Source: Epidermidibacterium keratini
Lineage (GTDB): Bacteria > Actinomycetota > Actinomycetes > Mycobacteriales > Antricoccaceae
Direction of reading: 5' to 3'
NCBI RefSeq assembly: GCF_009834025.1
Contig: NZ_CP047156.1
Span: forward strand, 2,294,001 to 2,358,000
Length of the DNA stretch: 64,000 nt
Made by a program: the position numbers and the translations under genes. How positions within the stretch are numbered: the stretch's first letter is position 1; every line of letters starts with the position of its first letter. This document shows positions 31,250-39,614 of this stretch, in pieces. Under the pieces are notes generated by a model. It saw only the letters and a program-made list of their open reading frames with translations. It did no database searches and was not told the origin of the DNA.

Positions 31250-31345
31250 ATCGCTCTTTCCGCTGGGTGGAATCGACGGTCCTGCGCTCAGGATAGCGGC
31301 CGGATACGTTCAAGGGCACAGTCGGCTGCGTACGAAGGGATTTTC

Positions 31346-32065
31346 ATGACGCTCCCGCACTTCCCCTCCGATGCAGGCGAGCAGCCCTCGCTGGACTTCG
31401 CGGACTATCGCAGTACGGCGCTGCGTCATCCGAGCCAGCCGTTGATCGTGCTGCCTCAGCGGCTGACCGAGGTCACCGGTCCTTTGCTTGGCGAGGGCCG
31501 GGTCAAGGACAGCGACAGTGACCTGACCCGCCAGCACGACGGCGAAGCGCTCGGCCAGCGCATCATCGTCACGGGCCGGGTGCTCGATGCCAACCGCAAG
31601 CCGGTGCCCAACACGCTCGTCGAGATCTGGCAGGCCAACGCGGCCGGGCGTTACCGGCACACCGGCGACAACTGGCCGGCGCCGCTGGATCCGAACTTCG
31701 ACGGTGTCGGCCGGGCGATGACCGACGCCGAGGGGCGCTACACGTTCCTGACCGTCAAACCGGGTGCCTACCCATGGAAGAACCACGACAATGCCTGGCG
31801 CCCAGCACACATCCACTTCTCGCTGTTTGGCCGCTCGTTTACCCAGCGGCTGGTCACGCAGATGTACTTCCCCGACGATCCGCTCTTCTTCCAGGACCCG
31901 ATCTTCAACGCGGTGCGTGACGAGCAGGTGCGCAACCGGATGATCGCGACCTACAACCACGGCCTGACGAGCGCGGAGTGGGCGCTCGGCTTCGAGTGGG
32001 ACATCGTGCTGCGCGGCGCCGACCGGTCGTACTTCGAGGAAGAGGAGGACGACGATGACGTCTGA
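31346..32065 (+). CDS. pcaH: Protocatechuate 3,4-dioxygenase beta subunit
   Basis: 239 residues from ATG 31346 (ribosome site GAAGGGA). Features are LRHPSQPLIVLPQRLTEVTGP, GRVLDANRKPVPNTLVEIWQANAAGRYRH, TFLTVKPGAYPWKNHDNAWRPAHIHFSLFG (Tyr and His Fe ligands), and NHGLTSAEWALGFEWDIVL. With PcaG it opens protocatechuate to 3-carboxy-cis,cis-muconate. It is the first gene of pcaHGBC. The C-terminus is very acidic (EEEEDDDDV). It overlaps pcaG by 11 nt. Confidence 0.95.
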   Translation: MTLPHFPSDAGEQPSLDFADYRSTALRHPSQPLIVLPQRLTEVTGPLLGEGRVKDSDSDLTRQHDGEALGQRIIVTGRVLDANRKPVPNTLVEIWQANAAGRYRHTGDNWPAPLDPNFDGVGRAMTDAEGRYTFLTVKPGAYPWKNHDNAWRPAHIHFSLFGRSFTQRLVTQMYFPDDPLFFQDPIFNAVRDEQVRNRMIATYNHGLTSAEWALGFEWDIVLRGADRSYFEEEEDDDDV

Positions 32066-32657
32066 GTTCACCTATCCGATCGACCCAAGCTATCCCCGCA
32101 CTTTCGGGGTCACGCCGTCGCAGACCGTCGGACCGTTCCTGCACATCGGCCTGCCGTGGGAGGACGGCCCGGACGTCGTACCGCCCGATACCCCGGGCAT
32201 CGTGCGCATCGTCGGCGCCGTGTACGACGGTCAGGGAGAGGCGATCCGTGACGCGCTCGTCGAGACGTGGCAGGCCGACCCCGACGGCCGCTTCGCCCAC
32301 CCGCTCGACGGTGGCGGCGGGATCCCTTCTGTGGCAGGCTTTCGCGGCTTCGGCCGTAGCGATACCCGGACTGGCGAGTTCGAGATCCGAACCCTCAAGC
32401 CAGGCCCGCTCCCGGCCGAGGACGGACAGACCGAAGCCCCGCACATCGACGTGTCGGTGTTTGCCCGAGGGATGCTCAACCGGGTCGTCACCCGCATCTA
32501 CTTTCCTGACGAGGCAACGGCAAACGACGGCGATCCGGTCCTGCAGAGCGTGCCGCCGGACCGGCGGGCAAGCCTGGTGGCGATCGCGGAGGGAGACGCG
32601 CTACGTTTCGACGTACACCTGCAAGGCGATCAAGAGACGGTGTTCTTTGACCTCTGA
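32055..32657 (+). CDS. pcaG: Protocatechuate 3,4-dioxygenase alpha subunit
   Basis: 200 residues. The alpha-subunit signatures are TPSQTVGPFLHIGLPW, DALVETWQADPDGRFAHP, GFGRSDTRTGEFEIRTLKPGP and APHIDVSVFARGMLNRVVTRIYFPDE. It shares the intradiol dioxygenase fold with PcaH but contributes only part of the active site. It overlaps both pcaH and pcaB, consistent with tight translational coupling. Confidence 0.95.
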   Translation: MTSEFTYPIDPSYPRTFGVTPSQTVGPFLHIGLPWEDGPDVVPPDTPGIVRIVGAVYDGQGEAIRDALVETWQADPDGRFAHPLDGGGGIPSVAGFRGFGRSDTRTGEFEIRTLKPGPLPAEDGQTEAPHIDVSVFARGMLNRVVTRIYFPDEATANDGDPVLQSVPPDRRASLVAIAEGDALRFDVHLQGDQETVFFDL

Positions 32658-33870
32658 CTCGCACGATCCCGACGCTGACCCGCACGGCGACGACACGCCG
32701 CTACCTGAGCACGTCGAGCTGCACCCGTGGACCAGCGTGTTTGATGCGCCGGGATGGCCGCAGGTCGACAAGGAGATCGGTGACCTGGCCTTCCTGCTGA
32801 GCGTCCGCGACGTCGAGATGGTCGTCGCCTACATGCAGGCCGAGCTCGGGATCATCCCGCCTGACCCGGGGATGCGGGTCGCCGACGCGCTGCATCACTC
32901 CGGCGTCGCGCCGCAGGCCGCCGTCACCTCGATGCACGCGTCGGTCACCCCGATTCCGGGGATCGTCGAGGCGCTGCGCGAGGAGGTCGGCCCCGAGCTC
33001 GCGCCGTGGGTGCACTACGGGCTGACCAGCCAGGACTGCATCGACACGGCCATCTCCCTCATGCAGGGCGAAGCGCTCGATATCTGCCTCGCCGCACTCA
33101 GCGAGATCGTCGGCAAGCTCGCTGCCTTCGCCCGAGAGACCAAGCAGATGCCGATCCTGGCGCGCACCGTCGCAACCCCGGCCGCGCCGACGACCCTCGG
33201 CTACCGGGCAATCGGCTGGCTGCAGGGCGCGGAGGCGGCGTACGCCGCGCTGCTGCAGACCCGCGGCGAGCTCGCCGTGCAGCTTGGCGGCGCGGTCGGA
33301 GACCTCGGCAAGCAGGGCGACCACGCGGTCCAGCTCGTCGGCATGGTCGCCGAGCAGCTGCAGCTTGCCGCGCCGCGGACCCCCTGGCACACCGAGCGTT
33401 CTCGGATCCTGCGTGCCGCGACGTCATACGTGCAGGCGATCAACGCCTGCGCGAAGTTCGCCGGTGACCTGATGCTGATGGTGGAGTTCGGCGAGGCGCG
33501 GCTCGGCGGCGATCCGCAGCAGCAGCACCGCGGCCGATCGTCGGCGATGAAGGACAAGCGCAACCCGGCGGCTGCGGTGCTGATCTCGATCGCCGCCCGC
33601 CAGGCGCCGGGGCTGCTCGCGACGGTTGCGGCGTCCGGGGTGCAGGAGATGGAGCGCGCGGCGGGGGCGTGGCAGGCCGAGTGGCGCCCGCTTCGTGAGC
33701 TGGTGCGCCTGTTGGGCGGGGCGCTGCGCGAGACCCTGCTGTTGCTCAATGACATGGGTATCGACCAGCAGCGGATGCGCGACAACCTGCTTGCCGCTGA
33801 GGTCGGCGACGACGTGAGTGCGGCGGTCCGCCGCACCGATGAGTACCTCGCCAGGTTCGAGGAAGACTAA
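32647..33870 (+). CDS. pcaB: 3-carboxy-cis,cis-muconate cycloisomerase-like protein (fumarase/aspartase superfamily)
   Basis: 407 residues from TTG 32647 (LTSDSHDP...), the only start that fits directly after pcaG; it overlaps pcaG by 11 nt. The superfamily motifs are VHYGLTSQDCIDTAI and the Ser loop GRSSAMKDKRNPAA. The usual signature is GGSSxMPxKRNP, so MP-H/Q is replaced by MKD here. In the pathway it converts 3-carboxymuconate to 4-carboxymuconolactone. Assignment rests on operon position and fold. Confidence 0.87.
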   Translation: MTSDSHDPDADPHGDDTPLPEHVELHPWTSVFDAPGWPQVDKEIGDLAFLLSVRDVEMVVAYMQAELGIIPPDPGMRVADALHHSGVAPQAAVTSMHASVTPIPGIVEALREEVGPELAPWVHYGLTSQDCIDTAISLMQGEALDICLAALSEIVGKLAAFARETKQMPILARTVATPAAPTTLGYRAIGWLQGAEAAYAALLQTRGELAVQLGGAVGDLGKQGDHAVQLVGMVAEQLQLAAPRTPWHTERSRILRAATSYVQAINACAKFAGDLMLMVEFGEARLGGDPQQQHRGRSSAMKDKRNPAAAVLISIAARQAPGLLATVAASGVQEMERAAGAWQAEWRPLRELVRLLGGALRETLLLLNDMGIDQQRMRDNLLAAEVGDDVSAAVRRTDEYLARFEED

Positions 33871-33878
33871 GGAGTTTC

Positions 33879-34256
33879 GTGGACGACCAGCAACGACGCG
33901 ACGAGGGCATGCGGATCCGGCGCGAGGTCCTCGGCGACGCGCACGTCGACCGGGCCAATGACGCCGTCACCGACGAGACCCGAGACTTTCAGGACTTCAT
34001 CACCCGCGTGGCCTGGGGCGACGTCTGGACCCGCGAGGCGCTGAGCCGGCGCGAGCGCTCGATGATCACGCTCGGCGTACTCGCCGCGCTCGGTCGCGAC
34101 GGCGAGCTCGCGCTGCACATCAAGGCCGCGCAGCGCATCGGGCTGAGCCGCGAGGAGATCGCCGAAGTCTTCTTGCATACCGCGGTGTACGCCGGGGTCC
34201 CCGCCGCCAACCACGCGCTGGGCATGCTGCAGCGCGACCCGGGTCCCGACGCCTGA
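33879..34256 (+). CDS. pcaC: 4-carboxymuconolactone decarboxylase
   Basis: 125 residues from GTG 33879 (GGAGTTTC upstream). It is an all-helical CMD-family protein: RREVLGDAHVDRA, DFQDFITRVAWGDVWTREALSRRERSMITLGVLAALGR, ELALHIKAAQRIGLSREEIAEVFLHTAVYAGVPAANHAL. It decarboxylates 4-carboxymuconolactone to the 3-oxoadipate enol-lactone. It is not fused to PcaD as in some actinobacteria; no pcaD, pcaIJ or pcaF is evident nearby. Confidence 0.93.
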   Translation: MDDQQRRDEGMRIRREVLGDAHVDRANDAVTDETRDFQDFITRVAWGDVWTREALSRRERSMITLGVLAALGRDGELALHIKAAQRIGLSREEIAEVFLHTAVYAGVPAANHALGMLQRDPGPDA

Positions 34257-34270
34257 GCCTGCGCCGGCGG

Positions 34271-34333
34271 GGTGGTTTCGAGGCCACCGAGCGGCGGCCC
34301 GTCGCTGACCTGGCGTTATGCGGGGTGCACCCC
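34271..34333. repeat. Short REP-like fragment and 12-bp palindrome after pcaC
   Basis: GGTGGTTTCGAGGCCACCGA (34271-34290) resembles the ends of the dispersed repeats. GGGGTGCACCCC (34322-34333) is a perfect palindrome. Either could act as a terminator of the pca operon, though no U-tract follows. Confidence 0.35.
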
Positions 34334-34368
34334 AGTGTTAGCCCTCCAGGGTTGGCCCGGGTAAATGG

Positions 34369-34403
34369 TTAGGCTAGCCTAACGGGGTTTAGCCTTACCT
34401 AAC
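34369..34403 (+). promoter_or_regulatory. IdeR/DtxR-type iron box(es)
   Basis: TTAGGCTAGCCTAA (34369-34382) is a perfect 14-base palindrome matching the core of iron boxes. A second related sequence, TTTAGCCTTACCTAAC (34388-34403), follows directly. They lie 34-68 nt before the adenylation-domain gene, so iron-replete IdeR/DtxR would be expected to repress the whole operon. Confidence 0.8.
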
Positions 34404-34436
34404 TTCTCATCGGGTCTCGCGGAGGGAGCGCGCCAC

Positions 34437-36992
34437 ATGCTGACCCACGCGCGCACTCCCGTGCTGCCGTTTCCCCTCCCGCAGACCGACGCCCCGGCGC
34501 TGATCGACGGCGACGAGCGCTGGAGCTACGCAGACCTGCGGCTCGCCGTCGACCGGGTCGCGAGCTCGCTGCCGGATGCGACCGAGCGGCGCCGCATCTG
34601 CGTCGTGCCCCTCGCGGCCACCCCGGATGCCATCGCTGCCTACCTCGGCGTACTCGCCGCCGGGCACGTCGCCGCGATCGTTGAGCCCGGCCGCGAAGGC
34701 ACGTGTGATGCGATTGCTCCCGATCTCGCCTGGCAAGGTGGCCGTTTTGTTGCTCTGGTCGGCGCCGATGACGCGCCCGAGCCGCATCCAGAGCTCGCTG
34801 TGTTGATGAGTACGTCGGGCTCGACCGGCAGCCCGAAGCTGGTGCGGTTGTCGCACGACAACCTGCGGGCCAACGCCGAGGCGATCGCGCAGTCGCTCGC
34901 GCTGAGTCGCGAAGACCGCGCGATCACGTCACTGCCGCTGCACTACTGCTACGGGCTCTCGGTGCTGCACAGCCACCTCGCTGCCGGCGCCTCACTGGTG
35001 CTCAGCGACGACGCCGTCAGCGAGCGCGAGTTCTGGAACACGGCGGAGCGCCAGGCCGTGACCACGATCGCGGCGGTCCCGCACAGCATGCGGATGATGC
35101 GGTGTGCCGGCCTGGACGCGCGCGCACTGCCCAGCCTGCGGAGGATCACGGTCGCGGGCGGCCGGATGGCGCCGGCCGACGTCGTGGAGGTTCACGCGCT
35201 CGGTCGACGCGCCGGCTGGGACCTCGTCGTGATGTACGGCCAGACCGAAGCGACCGCCCGGATGTGCGTGCTCGACCCGCACGACGCGGCGGCACATCCC
35301 GATTCGGTCGGGCGAGCGGTCCCGGGAGGCTGGTTCAGCGTCGAGCAGTCCGTTGCCGAAGACGGTGACATTGCACCTATTGCTGGCGATCGAGCTATCG
35401 GCGAGCTGGTCTACCACGGTCCCAACGTGATGCTCGGCTATGCGACCACCCGCGACGACCTCGCCGCTGGCCGCGCCATCGACGCCCTGCGCACCGGCGA
35501 TCTCGGCTATCTCGATGACGACGGTCGGGTGCGGATTGTGGGCCGCCGCAGTGGCTTCCTGAAGATTCTCGGCAAGCGCATCGATGTGCAAAACGTCGAG
35601 GATCTGCTTGCCAGAGACGGCATCCGTGCCTGCGTCACCGGCAATGACGACCGGCTTCAGATCGCCGTCGAGACCGACGACCCGGTCAGCGAGAGCGGGC
35701 TGCGCTCCCGCGCCGCGACGCTCGCGGGGCTGCCGTGCTCGGCGGTCCGCGTCATCGGGTTCAGCAGTCTGCCACTACTTTCTTCGGGGAAGCTCGACCG
35801 CGAAACCATTCGGCGGGAGTTCGCTGAATCCACCTCCGCGGCTCCGAGCGGCGCACCTGGCGTCACCGAGGGTGGCGGTGAGAAGTCAGATATAGATGAG
35901 ATCCGCCAGATCTTCGCACACTGTCTCGATCGCGGCGCCGTCGGCGACGACGACTCGTTTGTCTCGCTTCGTGGCGACTCGTTGAGCTACGTCGAGCTCT
36001 CTGTGCGTCTGGAGGCGGTGCTCGGCGACCTGCCCGATGACTGGCAGGAGCGCACCATCCGCGAGCTCGCCGCGACAAGCCAATCGCCCTCCCGATGGGC
36101 GTCGGTGGAGTCGAGCATCGTGCTGCGGGTCCTTGCGACCGTAACCGTGCTCGGCACGCACGTCGGACTGTTTACCTTCCTCGGCGGGGCGCACGCGCTG
36201 CTCGCTCTCGTCGGATACAACCTCGCACGATTCAGTATGGCCGCGCCGAACCGCAAGGAGCGCACTCGGCGACTGGGCGGCGTACTCGCCACCATCGGCA
36301 TTCCGACGTTCATCCTCGTGGCCGTCGCGCACCTGGTCAACGAGCAATACACGCTTGCCAACCTGCTGCAGGTGAGGTGGATCTTCGGGCCGTTCAACTG
36401 GGGTCCGCACGCGCAGCTGTGGTTTATCGAGGCGGCGCTGTGGAGCGTGATCGTCCTCATCGGGCTGCTGGCGATCCCCGCGGTCTCGCGCTGGTACGAC
36501 GCGCATCCCTTCTGGGTGGCGCTCGCGGCGCTGCCGGTTGCGCTGATCCCGCGCTACTTCTTCCTCGAGCAGATCACCTCACCGGTGCGTGGGCTGCTCC
36601 CGTGGGTGTTTTGGCTGGTCCTCATCGGCATCGCCGTCGCCCACGCCAACACCATCCCCAAGCGGCTGCTGATCAACGCCATCGCGATCGCCACTATTGC
36701 TGGATTCTTTGGGAGCCCGCTGCGTGAGGCCTACGTCGCCGGCGCGGTCCTCGCGTTGATCTGGATCCCGCGCATCCGCCTTCCGCGGTTCCTCGCACTG
36801 GCCGCCGCACCGATCGCCGGCGCATCGCTCTACATCTACCTCGTGCAGTGGCAGGTCTTCGGCCACTTCGAGTCCGCCGTACTCGGCTTCATCGCCAGCA
36901 TCGCCGCCGGACTGGCGGTCTGGGCCCTGGTCCGACGAGTACGCCGCCCGCTGTTGCGCATCACTACACCGATAGGAACGAACGCTCGATGA
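34437..36992 (+). CDS. Adenylation domain - carrier protein - multi-pass membrane (acyltransferase-3-like) fusion
   Basis: 851 residues from ATG 34437 (GGAGGGA upstream). Residues ~1-470 form an ANL adenylation domain: MSTSGSTGSPKLVRLSHDN (P-loop), VMYGQTEATARM, GELVYHGPNVMLGY, LRTGDLGYLDDDGRVRIVGRRSGFLK, LLSSGKLDR (catalytic Lys). Residues ~485-555 are a PCP with the phosphopantetheine Ser in LRGDSLS. The last ~290 residues hold about 10 membrane helices, with GAHALLALVGYNLARF and SLYIYLVQWQVF, resembling integral membrane acyltransferases. An activated acyl group may pass from the carrier to a membrane acceptor. It is coupled to fbpA (ATGA) behind an iron box. The substrate is unknown. Confidence 0.85.
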   Translation: MLTHARTPVLPFPLPQTDAPALIDGDERWSYADLRLAVDRVASSLPDATERRRICVVPLAATPDAIAAYLGVLAAGHVAAIVEPGREGTCDAIAPDLAWQGGRFVALVGADDAPEPHPELAVLMSTSGSTGSPKLVRLSHDNLRANAEAIAQSLALSREDRAITSLPLHYCYGLSVLHSHLAAGASLVLSDDAVSEREFWNTAERQAVTTIAAVPHSMRMMRCAGLDARALPSLRRITVAGGRMAPADVVEVHALGRRAGWDLVVMYGQTEATARMCVLDPHDAAAHPDSVGRAVPGGWFSVEQSVAEDGDIAPIAGDRAIGELVYHGPNVMLGYATTRDDLAAGRAIDALRTGDLGYLDDDGRVRIVGRRSGFLKILGKRIDVQNVEDLLARDGIRACVTGNDDRLQIAVETDDPVSESGLRSRAATLAGLPCSAVRVIGFSSLPLLSSGKLDRETIRREFAESTSAAPSGAPGVTEGGGEKSDIDEIRQIFAHCLDRGAVGDDDSFVSLRGDSLSYVELSVRLEAVLGDLPDDWQERTIRELAATSQSPSRWASVESSIVLRVLATVTVLGTHVGLFTFLGGAHALLALVGYNLARFSMAAPNRKERTRRLGGVLATIGIPTFILVAVAHLVNEQYTLANLLQVRWIFGPFNWGPHAQLWFIEAALWSVIVLIGLLAIPAVSRWYDAHPFWVALAALPVALIPRYFFLEQITSPVRGLLPWVFWLVLIGIAVAHANTIPKRLLINAIAIATIAGFFGSPLREAYVAGAVLALIWIPRIRLPRFLALAAAPIAGASLYIYLVQWQVFGHFESAVLGFIASIAAGLAVWALVRRVRRPLLRITTPIGTNAR

Positions 36993-38005
36993 AGAAGCTC
37001 GCCATTGCCCTCGCCAGCGCCCTGACGCTCGTGGCCGCTGGCTGCTCGGCCGCCGCAACCGGCGACGGCCTGGACCCGGACAAGCTCACGGTGTATTCGG
37101 CGCAGCACGAAAACGTCACCAAGGCCTGGGCCGAGGGTTTCACCGAGAAGACCGGCATCGAGGTCCAGATCCGCAACGGCAAAGACATCTCGATGGGCAA
37201 CCAGATCGTCGAGGAGGGTGACGCGTCACCGGCCGATGTCTTCCTCACCGAGAACTCCCCGGCGATGACGACCGTGCAGGAAGCTGACATGCTCGCCCCG
37301 GTCGACGACACCACGAAGGCCCAGATCCCTGAGGGCCGCGCACCGTCGAACGGGCTCTGGATCGGGATCGCCGCACGCTCCACCGTCCTGGTCTACAACC
37401 CCTCGATGATCACCGAGGCCGAGTTGCCCACGTCGATGATGGATCTCGCCGACCCGAAGTGGAAGGACCAGTGGGGCGCGGGCGCGAGCGGCGCGGACTT
37501 CCAGGCGATCGTCGCCGGCATGCTGTCGCTGAAGGGCGAAGAGGCCACCAAGGCGTGGCTGGCCGGTCTGAAGGACAACGCAAAGATCTACCAGAACAAC
37601 ATCGCCACGATGAAGGCCGTCAACGCCGGCGAGGTGCCCATGGGGATCATGTACCACTACTACTGGTACCGCGATCAGGCTGGCACCAAAGAAGGCAGCG
37701 CCAACACGCAGCTGTACTACTTCAAGAACCAGGATCCCGGCGCGTTCGTGAGCCTGTCGGCGGGCGGCGTACTCAAGTCGAGCAAAAAGTCCAAGGAAGC
37801 GCAGGAGTTCTTGGCCTACGTAACCTCACCAGAGGGGCAGGCGGTGCTCACTGAGGCCAAGACCATGGAGTACGCCGTCGCCAACAACTCGACGTCCGAT
37901 CCGGCGCTGCCGCCGCTGGAGTCGCTCGACCCGCCGGTGATCGACCCGTTCTCCCTCGACGCGGCCAAGGTCGCAGAGCTGATGACCGACGCCGGTGTCC
38001 TCTAG
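36989..38005 (+). CDS. fbpA: Ferric iron ABC transporter substrate-binding lipoprotein
   Basis: 338 residues from ATG 36989. There is a lipoprotein signal (LALA-type hydrophobic stretch, cleavage at VAAG-C). The mature protein has the FbpA/type II periplasmic-binding fold: LTVYSAQHENVTKAWAEGF, GDASPADVFLTENSPAM, and MYHYYWYRDQAG, whose adjacent Tyr residues match the Fe3+ ligands of FbpA. FFKN-like YYFKNQDPGAFVSLSAGGVLKSSKKSKEAQEFL completes the fold. It captures ferric iron or a ferric chelate outside the membrane. It is translationally coupled to the upstream fusion gene. Confidence 0.93.
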   Translation: MKKLAIALASALTLVAAGCSAAATGDGLDPDKLTVYSAQHENVTKAWAEGFTEKTGIEVQIRNGKDISMGNQIVEEGDASPADVFLTENSPAMTTVQEADMLAPVDDTTKAQIPEGRAPSNGLWIGIAARSTVLVYNPSMITEAELPTSMMDLADPKWKDQWGAGASGADFQAIVAGMLSLKGEEATKAWLAGLKDNAKIYQNNIATMKAVNAGEVPMGIMYHYYWYRDQAGTKEGSANTQLYYFKNQDPGAFVSLSAGGVLKSSKKSKEAQEFLAYVTSPEGQAVLTEAKTMEYAVANNSTSDPALPPLESLDPPVIDPFSLDAAKVAELMTDAGVL

Positions 38006-39614
38006 CTCTCTGCTTCCCGCGCTTGCGCCGGAACTTCCACCCGACGACCAGCCTCCTGGTCGCCGGGCGGAAGCCCGAGCGCCGAAGGCGACCCTCTCCG
38101 GTCGTTACGCGCTCCCGTCGTGGCTGGTCGTGCTCGCCGCGGCCAGCGTGGCGGGGCTCGTCATCCTGCCGGTCGCGGTCATCCTCGGCCGCGGCGCGTC
38201 GCTGGGTGCGGACGCCGCGGTCGATGCCCTCATCCGGCCGCGCGTGGGCGACCTGCTGCTCAACTCGCTGAGCCTGATGGCGCTGACCGTGAGTGCCTGC
38301 GTCGTACTCGGGGTCGGTGCTGCCTGGCTTGTCGAGCGCACGACACTGCCCGGTCGCAACGTGTGGCGGGTGCTGCTGGTCGCGCCGCTTGCCGTCCCGG
38401 CGTTCGTGACCGCCTTTGGCTGGATCACCGTCAGCCCAGGCATGAACGGCCTCTGGGGCGCCGCGCTCGTCACCTCGCTGGCCTACTTCCCCTTCGTTTT
38501 CCTGCCCGTCGCCGCGGTGCTGCGCGGACTCGACCAGGCCGCGGAAGACACCGCGCGAGCGCTGGGGTTGTCGCCGTGGGCGACGTTCCGCCGCGTCGTA
38601 CTGCCGCAGTGCCGGGCGGCGATCAGCGGGGGAGCGCTGCTGGTCGGGCTGCACGTGCTCGCTGAGTACGGCGTCCTCGAGATGATGCGCTTCCCGACGT
38701 TCACCACCGCGATCCTCGAGCAGGTCGCGATCGGGCGGAGTACGACGACCGGCGCGCTGCTGGCCGGCGTACTCGTCGTCCTCTGCATCCTCGTGCTCGC
38801 GCTCGAGCGCCTGGCACGCGGCCACGCCGTCGTCGCGCGACACGGTCGCGGAACGCATCGCCAGGTCACCATGCACCGCATCGGCCCCTGGGCCACGCCG
38901 TCGATGCTCGCCCTGGCGGCGGTCATCATCGGCGCCGTCGGAGTGCCGGTCGCAGCGATCGTCAGGTGGCTGGCGCCCAACGCCAACCCGTTTAGCGCCG
39001 AGCTCGGGATGGCGCTGCTCAGCACGATCGAGCTGTCGGCGTACGCCGCGATCGGTGCGGTCCTTGCTGCCCTACCCGTTGCGTGGCTCGCGGTGCGGGC
39101 ACGCCGCGGGCCGCTGGTGATGTTCGAGCGGGCGACCTACCTCGCCAGCGCGCTGCCCGGAGTGGTCGTGGCGCTCGCGTTCGTGACGCTGTCCGTGCGC
39201 TACCTGCCGGCGATCTACCAGACCGGGCTGCTGCTGATCGTGGCGTACGTTGTGCTCTTCCTGCCGCGCGCCGTCGTCGCCGTCCGCGCCGGTCTCGAGC
39301 ACGCCCCGCCGGCGCTCGTCGATACCGCGAAATCCCTTGGTACGTCGGGATTCGGCGCGATGCGCCGCGTCGTACTCCCGCTCGTAGCGCGACCCATCGC
39401 CGCCGGCGCCGCACTGGTCTTTCTGGCCGCGAGCACCGAGCTGACGGCGACCTTGATCCTCGCGCCGACCGGGGTCAACACGCTCGCCACCGGTTTCTGG
39501 GCCCCCAGCGACGAGCTCGACTACGTCACTGCGGCGCCGTACGCGCTCGCGCTCGTCGTGCTGTCGCTACCGTTGACCTTCATGCTCACCAGAGCGGCAT
39601 CGAAGGAGAGTTGA
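37995..39614 (+). CDS. fbpB: Ferric iron ABC transporter permease (duplicated FbpB type)
   Basis: 539 residues from GTG 37995, overlapping fbpA. It has two permease halves, each with an EAA-like loop: EDTARALGLSPWATFRRVVLPQ in the first half and VDTAKSLGTSGFGAMRRVVLPL in the second. About 12 membrane segments are visible. The duplicated single-chain permease is typical of Fe3+ transporters. The N-terminal ~40 residues are a soluble Pro-rich extension. Confidence 0.93.
   Translation: MSSSSLLPALAPELPPDDQPPGRRAEARAPKATLSGRYALPSWLVVLAAASVAGLVILPVAVILGRGASLGADAAVDALIRPRVGDLLLNSLSLMALTVSACVVLGVGAAWLVERTTLPGRNVWRVLLVAPLAVPAFVTAFGWITVSPGMNGLWGAALVTSLAYFPFVFLPVAAVLRGLDQAAEDTARALGLSPWATFRRVVLPQCRAAISGGALLVGLHVLAEYGVLEMMRFPTFTTAILEQVAIGRSTTTGALLAGVLVVLCILVLALERLARGHAVVARHGRGTHRQVTMHRIGPWATPSMLALAAVIIGAVGVPVAAIVRWLAPNANPFSAELGMALLSTIELSAYAAIGAVLAALPVAWLAVRARRGPLVMFERATYLASALPGVVVALAFVTLSVRYLPAIYQTGLLLIVAYVVLFLPRAVVAVRAGLEHAPPALVDTAKSLGTSGFGAMRRVVLPLVARPIAAGAALVFLAASTELTATLILAPTGVNTLATGFWAPSDELDYVTAAPYALALVVLSLPLTFMLTRAASKES

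Noticed and set aside
30737-31345. Long open extension upstream of pcaH
   Set aside because: It is antisense to the IclR gene; a good ribosome site and the PcaH N-terminus begin at 31346.
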